DNA from: Raffaelea ambrosiae
Taxonomy: Eukaryota; Ascomycota; Sordariomycetes; Ophiostomatales; Ophiostomataceae
Assembly: GCA_002778195.1 (NCBI GenBank)
Contig: PCDI01000004.1
Span: 1,186,733-1,250,732, forward strand
Direction of reading: 5' to 3'
Length of the DNA stretch: 64,000 nucleotides
The translations under genes and the position numbers were made by a program. Below the pieces are notes generated by a model, which saw nothing but the letters and a program-made list of their open reading frames with translations, was not told where the DNA came from and ran no database searches. Each line of letters begins with the position of its first letter. Position 1 is the first letter of the stretch. Shown here piece after piece: positions 32,211 through 40,898 of the stretch.

Positions 32211-32696
32211 ACGCAGCGGAACAGCTGCCATTGGCAGAATTCAAAGGCGACACCGTGGAGGGGAGCAGCCTGTGCTAGGAAAATTGGGGGGAGGGCGAGC
32301 GTGGACCGGTCCGCAGTCGCGAATATCGTCGTTCCCGGTGGAGAAGCCGTTGGGTGAAGCCGTTGGTGGCTGAAGCCGAGAAGTCAGCTCACTCGCCATA
32401 GTTACCTAAGCAGGGCCCAAAAGAAAAAGAAAAAAAAAGAGAAAAAAAGAGAGACAATGAGTCGTGCAGGGCCAGCCAATGGCAGGCTGAGTGAATGGCC
32501 TATGTAAGCACAGTGCTTCCCTGTGTGGAGTCATGCAGTGGGGCGATTTTGGTGCAAACCCTCCCCACAGTTCTCTAGCCGCCCTTGACAACTGCCAACT
32601 CTGTAGATTCGGTAACGACATGAAATGCGTAAACATAGTATGGCATCCCCCCGGACTACACCGCAGATTGTGAAGGTTGAACCAGGGCTACATTCA
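32211..32696. other. Spacer upstream of PheRS
   Basis: The stretch contains the PheRS promoter and the 3' region of the kinase-like gene. A purine-rich A/G tract lies at 32417-32456. No other gene is visible. Confidence 0.5.
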
Positions 32697-33950
32697 CTAT
32701 TCCTCCAAAGAAAAGAGAGACCCTGTGTCTAGCGGCTGTATACCAAGCTCCGAGCCTCGCCCACACTGGAACATGTGGCGGATGATATTGTGGACGCCTT
32801 GCAAGTCGCCGGCCATTGTTCCCTCGTTCTTCTTGCTGACCCATCCCTTCGTATGGCCACAGCCGAAACCAGTGATCCATACATTGCCGTCTTTGTCGAT
32901 GAGAATGTCTCTGTTTGTTGACGCCCCCCAGACGACGCCGGCGTCGTGCAACTCTGCAACGGATTCTTTGATCTGTTCTGCCCATTTGTCCCGCAAGGCA
33001 AACGGGGTGTCTTTGTCCAGGACGTCTTCCAAAGTGCGGTGCATGTCGCCAATGTGGATCGCACTCAGAAGCAATCCCATGACACAGCCGTCTTCGGTTT
33101 GCACGATGCCCAAAAGGCGGGCAATCCGGGCATCTTTTGGTAGATTGGCCTTTCCGACTTGCAGGTGGGCTTCTAGCTCGTTGGCGGCTTCCATGACCCC
33201 TTCAGAGTAGAACGCTTTGAAGAAGCAGGGTGTCTTGTGGCCAGATTCCTTGTCCAAATTGACCAAAACGTGATCAGGTATCCGATGGTGAAGGGGAGCA
33301 CCAGGGTCCTTGATCTTGATCACCGCCTCAATGGCTGACGGCGAGAAGGACGGCACATGATGGTCCCTCAAGTCGTTGAGTAGTCCAGCGTTGATCTTGG
33401 CTCCAGGAGGGGCTGGTGTCATTCCATACAAATCATCAACACGTTCAGGGACGGGCACATCATTGAACACGAAGAGCTTGTAATAAAAGGTTTCCATAAA
33501 GAGATACTCGGACAGCGCCGGACGAACGTCTCCAGTTTGAATTCTCTCGGGATCAAAGGACGGGGGAATGTCGGATGCGTGCTGCAAGAACACGGGCATC
33601 ATGGATTCTACCATCCATTTGTCAAAAGTCTCAATGTCTTCATAGCTGTAGGCATCGTTGTCCTGGAAAGCCGGGGATATCCACGTCTGCTCGGCCAGGA
33701 ACTTTTCGTAGACGTCCTCTGCGTCTGGGGAATCAAGCATGTACAAAGGGCCCACGAGAACATGGAAAACTCTGCCATGGCAATGGATGGAGACAATGTA
33801 TTCGTCGTCCTGCTGCATAGAAGAGTTGGACTGCGGCAAACGGGAGGTCACCTTGGCCAGGAGGCGCGTAGGGCGGGCTAAAGCCTCGAGATCATCGCAC
33901 TGGATCTCGCAGTGCAAGTGTGAGCCACTGGGGATCTGAAAGTTGTTCAT
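32697..33950 (-). CDS. Protein kinase-like protein, catalytically degenerate
   Basis: A single exon of 417 residues starting MNNFQIPSGS. The C-terminal half is a kinase fold of the fungal type. A lysine in TPCFFKAFYSEG and a following NELEAHL helix fit the N-lobe; ELHDAGVVWGAS (about 333-344) occupies the catalytic loop and NVWITGFGCGHTKGW (about 356-370) the DFG region. Active members of this fungal family read WGDxKxDNVLID and IDFGGGxTxGW. Here the catalytic Asp is Ala, the loop Lys and Asn are changed, and the DFG Asp is Gly. The N-terminal half has no recognised domain. I infer a pseudokinase with a binding or scaffolding role. An upstream ATG at 34073 would add 41 residues with no sign of conservation. 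It lies tail-to-head with PheRS but 486 bp away. Confidence 0.8.
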   Translation of the reverse strand: MNNFQIPSGSHLHCEIQCDDLEALARPTRLLAKVTSRLPQSNSSMQQDDEYIVSIHCHGRVFHVLVGPLYMLDSPDAEDVYEKFLAEQTWISPAFQDNDAYSYEDIETFDKWMVESMMPVFLQHASDIPPSFDPERIQTGDVRPALSEYLFMETFYYKLFVFNDVPVPERVDDLYGMTPAPPGAKINAGLLNDLRDHHVPSFSPSAIEAVIKIKDPGAPLHHRIPDHVLVNLDKESGHKTPCFFKAFYSEGVMEAANELEAHLQVGKANLPKDARIARLLGIVQTEDGCVMGLLLSAIHIGDMHRTLEDVLDKDTPFALRDKWAEQIKESVAELHDAGVVWGASTNRDILIDKDGNVWITGFGCGHTKGWVSKKNEGTMAGDLQGVHNIIRHMFQCGRGSELGIQPLDTGSLFSLEE

Positions 33951-35092
33951 TTTGGGCAATGGAAGACAGGACACAGTTTTGGACAAGGCTGCGTTGGGGC
34001 AGTGGTAATGTGGTCTAATAGAGGATGCAGGTTGCTTATTGCTTTCCACGTGATGTGAGTGGTCGGTCAGCAATGCAGTGCGCGTGCTGCGGCGGCTAGC
34101 ACTGTGTTCCAGTCTGGGGTCCTCGCTTCTCCGTTAGCGGAGATTTCGGGGGCAAGCGTGTTTCCCCGGGGGATGTGGCCAGGAAGGGAAGCGGAAAGCC
34201 AGCCAGACGGGGGCCATCAGTCGTGGACGTCACCGCGTTTTGGCTGTATTTTTCCACGGCTTTAGGGGGGTTGCGGTCGCTGGTGGCCGACCCGAGCAAT
34301 TGGCAGTCTCTTGTACAGGCAGTGGGGGCTAGTTATTCGCTAACTATGAAGCTGAAGGCGGACGCGGTGAACTTTTTGAATTATTTTTGGCCTAAATAAA
34401 AACAGAAAAAACAGAAACCTTTTTTTTTTGTTCTTTCATTCTTTTTTCTTGTTAAACAAAGAAGATACCTTCCCTTATCCGACTGCCGCCAGCCCGGAGT
34501 CATCGTAGCGACCAGCCAGGATACAGCTTGTGATTTGTTTCTTTTTCCTTCCCTCCTATACTTGTTTCTCTGTTCTCGGTCTTTTCTGCTCCTTTCCCGA
34601 GAACTGCATTGGCCGGTCTCTGGGTTCCTCTTTCACGAGCTCTTCTCCAATTGTGTCGTGTTTGTCGGCTGCTTTTCGCTCCTTGGCAGGGACGACAAGG
34701 GAACACAAAACAACAGAGAAGTCAAAATCGCAAGCAGTCAGAAACAAGCAAAACAAACAGGAAACAGCTCGCGTCTTTGTGCCGACTCGTCCTGCCTGGC
34801 TCCGAAGTGTTGGTGGCTGCGCATCAATTGCCCTGTCAAATCATTCTCCGCCTTTTTTTCCTTTCTTGCCGTTCCCTTTCCCTCTTCTCCCTTGAGCCAT
34901 AGCCGTCTTCGGCTTCTTGCTCACTTTGGCCTTGCGGTGAAAGCAATGCGCCTGCAGTGAGCTCGTCCGGTTTCTACGCTTCCAAGCTTCTTTCTACGCT
35001 TCCAAGCTTCTTTCTACGCTTCCAAGCTCCCAAGCTTCCTCTGGTCGACTTCTGGTCTATCTTTTTCTTCTCTTCTCCTTCTCCTCGCCAAA
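33951..35092. promoter_or_regulatory. Divergent spacer upstream of DIC1 and the kinase-like gene
   Basis: About 1.1 kb with pyrimidine-rich parts (34520-34900, 35040-35085) fitting a long DIC1 5' UTR. It holds the triple 20-bp repeat at 34971-35030. No gene is supported. Confidence 0.5.
34971..35030 (+). repeat. Three tandem 20-bp units in the DIC1 5' region
   Basis: The unit TTTCTACGCTTCCAAGCTTC is repeated at 34971-34990, 34991-35010 and 35011-35030; the third copy has one change (CTCC for CTTC). It ends 62 bp before the DIC1 start codon. Confidence 0.95.
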
Positions 35093-36557
35093 ATGGCCTC
35101 GCAGCAAAAGTCAGGCGCGGCCCCGGGCCCGGTCCATTACCCGTTCTGGTTCGGCGGCAGCGCCAGCACGCTCGCGGCCTGCGTCACCCATCCTCTGGAT
35201 CTTGGTACGCTCTCTGATCCCTGTGATTTCTGCAATCTCTGCCATTCTCGTTTTCTGTTGTGCTACACTGTGCTCTGATTTGCTTTGTTTTGCTCTGTCT
35301 TGCGTCTTGCTTTCCGGTGCGTTTGCAGAAACTGTGATTTGCTGACCAATGACCAGTCAAGGTACATCACTTTCATACATGGCCCCAATATCCGGAGTTT
35401 TTGCTTGGCTCCTTTTTTTTTCGCCCCGAATCTTCGCGCCTTAGTCGGCTGTGGAGATCCGAGCAATTCCCGGGCGTTTCGGCTGGTCGGAACACCATGG
35501 CCCGGGGGGCAGTGATGGACCTGCACCGAAGTATACAGGCCAAAAATAAAAATAAAAAATAAGAAATAAAAAAATCGGACTCTCCCCCAAAAAGACTAAC
35601 ACACCTTTCTTCTTCGGAAAACAGGTCCGCCTCCAAACGCGCCATGGCGACATGCCCAAGTCCATGAGCGGCACCTTTGTGCACATCCTCCGCCATGAGG
35701 GCATCCACGGCCTCTACCGGGGCCTGACGGCGTCGCTGCTGCGCCAGGCCACCTACTCGACCACCCGCTTCGGACTGTATGAAGCTTTCAAGTCCCGGCT
35801 GGCCGACCATGCGCTGGCCCGGCACCAGGCTGACCCGGAGCGCTACCACTCGTCCAAGCCGTCGTTTGCGGCCCTCGTCGGCGCCGCCTCGCTGTCCGGC
35901 ATGATCGGCGGCTTTGTCGGCAACGCCGCCGACGTGCTGAATGTGCGCATGCAGCACGACGCCGCCCTGCCGCCCGAGAAGCGCCGCGGCTACCGCAACG
36001 CCATCGACGGGCTGGTGCGGCTGACGCGCGAGGAAGGCTTCGTCAAGGGCTGGTTCCGCGGCGTGTGGCCCAACAGTCTGCGGGCGGCGGCCATGACCGC
36101 CTCGCAGCTGGCCTCCTACGACACCGCCAAGGCGCTCCTGCTGGCCACAACGCCGCTGACGGACTCGCTGGCCGCGCATCTGATCGCGTCGTTCCTGGCC
36201 GGCGTCGCCGCCGCCACCGTGACCAGCCCCATCGACGTGATCAAGACGCGCGTCATGTCGTCCCACGGACACCACCTGACGGCCGTTCTGCGGGAGCTGT
36301 ACCATGCGGAGGGTCTGCGGTGGATGTTCAAGGGCTGGGTGCCGAGCTTTATCCGTCTTGGACCGTGAGTGACTTTTTTTTTTCTCTTTTCTTTGAATTC
36401 TGTGCTTTCTGTTGGATGTTTCACTGTCTCGGCTTGTTACATGCGCTCGAAACCAGCTTCAACTAACACACACAGTCATACCATCTTCACATTCATCTTC
36501 CTCGAGGGCCACCGCACCGTCTACCGCCATCTGAAGGACATTCCGGAAGTAAAATAA
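35093..36557 (+). CDS. dic1: Mitochondrial dicarboxylate carrier, with a 5-nt microexon
   Basis: Four exons: 35093-35204, 35357-35361 (TCAAG, 5 nt), 35625-36364 and 36476-36557, total about 312 residues. The three carrier repeats carry PLDLVKVRLQTR (end of exon 1, microexon, exon 3), NAADVLNVRMQHD and SPIDVIKTRVMSS, the Px[DE]xx[KR] signatures; repeat two has Ala in place of Pro, as in other dicarboxylate carriers with ADVLNVRMQ. Six TM helices follow in order. The protein exchanges malate or succinate for phosphate across the inner membrane. The microexon is required to keep frame and to supply the Val-Lys of the first signature: GG-less joining of exon 1 to exon 3 would lose both. Exon 4 ends HTIFTFIFLEGHRT, the usual C-terminus. 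A 20-bp triple repeat precedes the start. Confidence 0.92.
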
Positions 36558-37479
36558 GGAAAAAAAGAATGGCAGAACAAGCTCACTCTTTTCCAGCCCT
36601 CCTAGAGCAAACCGTTCGGGATCCATCTTCGCACGCTACTTTCTGTTTGTTGTTCACCTTTTCATCTGTTTCATCCGATTTTATACCTTCTTTCATACCT
36701 CCTCCATCCTTCATGCCTCTCTCTCATATCACCTTCCTCCGTACCTCCTCGTGCCTCATACGTACTCCTGCCTTCTTTCATGCATCGATTCTCCGGCGTT
36801 GGGTTAGAAAGAAGGCGGCTTCTTTTCATCTTCTATATAGAGGAAGTGGCGCGCCCTGCATGTGATCCCTTCGCGGCGTTTTGCAGGACTTTTACTTTGT
36901 TTTCGGTCTTTTCTTGTTGCAGATTTAAAGGAGAAAAAGAATGTAGAGAAAGATACTTTTTTTATGACATGTAAGATACAAAATCGTCTCTCCTGGATAC
37001 ACAACAGCTTTCGATTTTTACACGAATGTCGCGCCTGCTTTTTTCGTCCTGTCTAAAGTGTCGGTGGCTATCTCTTCAAGGTTCCTCCTCCCTCCACTCC
37101 CATCTCTACTGATTCCTTGATATGCGTTGCCAAAAACCAATGTCCCACTTTTTTTTTTCAGATGACCGTCTCGCCTGCTACTTTTTCTGTACTCGTTTTG
37201 TTGTATAGCTGTAAATGCACTCCCGCTGAAATCAAGATGAGATCAAGAAAAGGCAAAGACAAGGCAAGGAATCGAAAACATAGAAAAAACAAGGAAAAAA
37301 AAAGCACACAAACAAAATCCGTACGCCGCCCGCCCCAACCCCCAACTTGGTAAAATACAAGACAGAAGAAGAAAAAAAAGGAGATTATAACACAGGAGTA
37401 ATTACGACGATTCATGGTCATCTCTTTTTCTCTTCTTTCCATGGCTGAATCCGAGGCCCGTCTGATTGGGCGCTCACAC
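36558..37479. other. Convergent spacer between DIC1 and RPB3
   Basis: The 3' UTRs of two convergent genes meet here. The region is pyrimidine-rich at 36640-36790 and A-rich at 37230-37320. I see no gene. Confidence 0.55.
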
Positions 37480-38661
37480 CTAGTTCCAGCCTGACTGCCC
37501 GGCGCTGCCGTATGGTGTTGTGCCGTACGGAGTGGTGCCGCCAGCCCCCCAGCTGGTCTGGCCGCCGCCGCCGCCGCCCGTGGCGTAGGGCGTGGTGTAG
37601 CCCTGGTCTTGCCAGCTGTCGCCTGCCATTCCTGGGCCTCCGTTGACACCGTTGTACTCGGGTGACCGCGGCCCGGTGTACTCGCCGTTCATCATGTCGT
37701 CGTCGCCGCCGGCGCCACCGCCTTCGTTGGCGTTGAGCTCGTGGATCAGCGCGGCCAGCTTCTGCTGCAGCGCCTTGATGCCGTTCTGCACGATGGCGTC
37801 CGGCTCCATGGAGCCGACCGACTCGATGTCAAAGTAGAACCGGCTGGGCACGGCGTCGTAGTCGAAGACCTCGCCTTCTTGTGGCGGCTCTTCCAGGTTG
37901 GCATTCTCGCTCTTTGGCCTGGGGCAGTTCAACATTAGCCCACTGACAGCACTGCAGTACTGGATCCAGTCGAGAATCCAGTCGAGATGCCAGTCGGGAA
38001 TCTAGTCAGGAATCTAGTCGGGAACCTACCACTCCTTTTCTGCGTCCTGCTCGTACCACATGTCCATGTGGTGCAGCTTGTTGTGCGGGTCGTACTCGAA
38101 GCCGACGGCGGCGGTGGGACACCACTTGGCGTGCTCCTTGGCGATGCCCTTCTTCGCAATGCACGTCATGTTGAGCTCCTGTCCCTTGCGCAGCTTGGCA
38201 ATCATGACGCCGAAGCCGTCCGGGTCGCGGATGACGGGCGTGCCGACCCACTGGTTGGGCCGGGACGGGTCGACGACCAAGTCGCGGGCGTAGACCTTCA
38301 TAATGTCGTCGCCGGTGCACTTGGCGTGCAGGGTGAGCTTGACGGAGCACAGCTCGCAGTACTGCTCGCAGTCGCAGTCGCGCGAGTAGACGACGTCGTC
38401 GGCGTTTTTGGAGTTGAGCGGCACCAGGCCCAGCCGGTGGGCAATGAACTCGTCGGCCAGCACGCTCGTGTTCTCCTCGACCTCGACAATGTCAATCGCA
38501 ATCGTCGGCACCTCGCCGATCACGATGCGCCGCAGCGAGTTGGCAAACGACAGGTCCACGTTGGTCAGCTCGAACTTGACGCGCTCCAGGTCCGCCTGCG
38601 AGATTTTGACGGCCGGCCCGAGGGCCTCGCCGTCGTCCATCAGCATCGAATCGTAGTCCAT
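37480..38661 (-). CDS. rpb3: RNA polymerase II subunit Rpb3
   Basis: Exon 1 (38661-38030) and exon 2 (37918-37480) join in phase 2 to give about 356 residues. The N-terminal alpha-motif is clear: LERVKFELTNVDLSFANSLR then RIVIGEVPTIAID (about 25-57). The zinc site is seen as CDCEQYCELC, Cys 96, 98, 102 and 105. The exon junction lies in KEWPKSEN, and exon 2 supplies the EPDAIVQNGIKALQQKLAAL helix that pairs with Rpb11. Rpb3 and Rpb11 nucleate Pol II assembly like the bacterial alpha dimer. The tail is long and Gly/Tyr/Thr-rich (TTPYGTTPYGS), disordered, and typical of filamentous fungi rather than yeast. The only intron is mostly a 12-nt minisatellite. The gene is divergent from Mge1. Confidence 0.95.
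37966..38025 (-). repeat. Five tandem 12-nt units inside the RPB3 intron
   Basis: On the plus strand five consecutive 12-mers share CYAGTCRRGAAT (37966, 37978, 37990, 38002, 38014), with one to three differences each. They occupy 60 of the 111 nt of the intron and abut its 5' splice site at 38029. On the transcript each unit reads like ATTCCCGACTAG. Confidence 0.9.
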
Positions 38662-39443
38662 GGCGAGCGAGTGAGTGAGTGCGTGAGGAGGAGGATGAAG
38701 GGGGTCGAGAAGTCGGGTCGGTCGTTAGGGAGGAGGAGGAGGAAGAGGAGGAGGCGGCTTCAGTGCGCGCGCGCGCGTTGTCTCGCGATCTGGCTCTGCG
38801 CCTGCAAAAAAGCCAAACGACGCTCCAGTCGAAACTTTGCCCCGGGGGGGGAAGAGGAGCGATTCGCGCCAAAAGGTAGAGACGCGAAAATGTGGGAAAA
38901 GGTCCGGGAGCTTGTCAGTTGGCCGTCACTTTTTTTGGTCCCGTCGTCGTCGTCGTCGTCCTGTTGGAAGCTATCGCGAGAGGCTGCCCTCCACCCCGAA
39001 AAAAAAGGATGATAGATATGCTACGTGTGGCGTTCAGCTGTCGCCTCTTCCACCCCTGAAAGGCAAAAAGCCGTTTTCTACTGTGGCTGACCGCCCAGCA
39101 GCAAGCTCACGTGCCCTGTAAGAGGGTCGCACTTTCCACCACCTTCCCTTAGCTCCCACAGCCAATCAGCAGAGTCGCCCAGCCGGAAACGGAGGGTTGG
39201 GCTTGCAGAACAGGGAAAGAGCAAAATCGGATGGGCGAAAAAAAATAGCTATAGCGAGAAAAATCCTGAACGACCTCTTCAGCCCACCTCACGCCATATA
39301 AGTCGTTTTTTTGTGTGTCTTCACAGAACATCCCACCCCCAATTTTTTTTTCTTTTCTTTCCGTCTTCCCAACATACCCTCTCTTTCATCACATCCCTTC
39401 CCCTCCACCCTCCCTCTCCCCCTTCAATTGCACATCCGCCAAC
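38662..39443. promoter_or_regulatory. Divergent promoter of RPB3 and Mge1
   Basis: These 782 bp separate the two start codons. A GA-rich block and a GC dinucleotide run (38764-38778) lie near RPB3; a TATA-like CATATAAG occurs at 39295-39302, about 145 bp before the Mge1 start, followed by a CT-rich 5' UTR. Confidence 0.5.
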
Positions 39444-40307
39444 ATGCTCCGGCAACTCGCTACAGCTCCGTCCCGGGCAGCTCGCCTGACCCCGCGCACC
39501 GCCGCACAACAGCTCTCCTCGTTTGCTGCTGCTTCGCCTCTGCGCGCCAGCAGATCTGTTTCTGGTGCTCCCGCTTCCGCTTCCGCTTCCACATTCGCTG
39601 TGCGGCCAAGACAAGCGGCAGCCGCTCGATTTACGACTACAACGACTCGGTGGTACAGCAGCGAGTCGGGTGCTGCCAAGGCAAAGGAAGAGTCCAAGGA
39701 CGAGGGAGCAGCAGCAGCGGCGGCGGAAGGAGGAGGCGATGCGGGCGAGCCTCTGAGCGCGGCCGAGGCTGCGACCCTGCGCAAGGAGCTGGAGGCCAAG
39801 AGCAAGGAGATTGTCGACTGGAAGGACAAGTACCTGCGGTCGGTGGCCGACTTCCGCAACCTGCAGGAGCGCACGACGCGCGACATGAAGTCGGCCAAGG
39901 ACTTTGCCATTACGCAGTTTGCGAAAGATCTGGTCGAGAGCGTCGACAACTTTGACCGGGCGCTGGCCATGGTGCCCGAGACGCTGGGCAAGGAGGGGGC
40001 CGCGGAGGAGGGAGCCCCGGCGGAACCCACGGCGGAGGAGAAGGAGGCGACCGACAGCGACATTGCCAACCTCATTGACGGCCTGCGCATGACCGAGGGC
40101 ATCCTGATGAAGACGCTCAAGAAGCACGGGCTGGAGCGGTTCGACCCCATGGGCGACAAGTTCAACCCCAACGAGCACGAGGCCACGTTCATGACGCCCG
40201 TCAAGGACAAGGAGCACAACACCGTCTTCCACACGCAGCAGAAGGGCTTCAAGCTGAACGGCCGGATCCTGCGGGCGGCCAAGGTGGGCGTGGTGAACAA
40301 CAAATAA
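39444..40307 (+). CDS. mge1: Mitochondrial GrpE-type nucleotide exchange factor
   Basis: A single exon of 287 residues. The first 70 or so (MLRQLATAPSRAARLTPRTA, ending TTTTRWYSSES) form a textbook cleavable presequence with a likely processing site near RWYS. An acidic, Ala-rich linker precedes a long helix (TLRKELEAKSKEIVDWKDKY) and the core DFRNLQERTTRDMKSAKDFA, both typical of GrpE dimers. The GrpE signature is seen at FDPMGDKFNPNEHEATF, and the end GRILRAAKVGVV is conserved. It releases ADP from mitochondrial Hsp70 (Ssc1) in the matrix during import and folding. The earlier in-frame start near 39315 was rejected because it adds a Phe/Ser/Pro-rich leader read from a CT-rich 5' UTR. Confidence 0.95.
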   Translation: MLRQLATAPSRAARLTPRTAAQQLSSFAAASPLRASRSVSGAPASASASTFAVRPRQAAAARFTTTTTRWYSSESGAAKAKEESKDEGAAAAAAEGGGDAGEPLSAAEAATLRKELEAKSKEIVDWKDKYLRSVADFRNLQERTTRDMKSAKDFAITQFAKDLVESVDNFDRALAMVPETLGKEGAAEEGAPAEPTAEEKEATDSDIANLIDGLRMTEGILMKTLKKHGLERFDPMGDKFNPNEHEATFMTPVKDKEHNTVFHTQQKGFKLNGRILRAAKVGVVNNK

Positions 40308-40898
40308 GGGAACGATCGAAGAGGCGATCGGGATTTGATTTGATATGGCCCTTCTCTTGTCTTCCGATATATGGCACTCTGGATCTACCGACCTACCGAT
40401 CTCTTGATCTACCAATCTTCTTTATCTTTTTTCATCTTTGGCATACAGGCGTTCCGGTTTTGGGGGGGGGGGGGTCTGGTTTTGTACCAATACTACTCAG
40501 CTCATGATGATTTTTCTTTTATTGCCAGCCGTTTTGGAGGGTGAGGTTTGGTTTTACATATTTACAACGCGAGAACGACGACTACGGCGGAAGGCAAAAA
40601 GAACAAGAACGGTTTTTTTTCTTTTTGCTGAAAGAAAGAACTCAAAAACGGGAGGACGGCCGGGTGAAAGCTTGCATTGGGGGAACAAAACAAAAATCAA
40701 TCAAACAGAGATGTATATGGCTTTTTGACACTGTCAGCACATATGCATACGAAGCAACATCGCCTCGCTTTGAAAAAAACAAAACCAATACCAGACAAGA
40801 CAAAACAAGACAAAAACAAAGACAAAAAAAATACTTGATTCCCTTTCTTTCTCCTCCTTCGCTTTGTGTTGTTGCTCGAATTCTCTTTCTCTCCCTAC
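40308..40898. other. Convergent spacer
   Basis: The 3' regions of Mge1 and the coiled-coil gene meet here. A G run lies at 40459-40472 and A-rich text at 40780-40840. No gene is visible. Confidence 0.5.
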
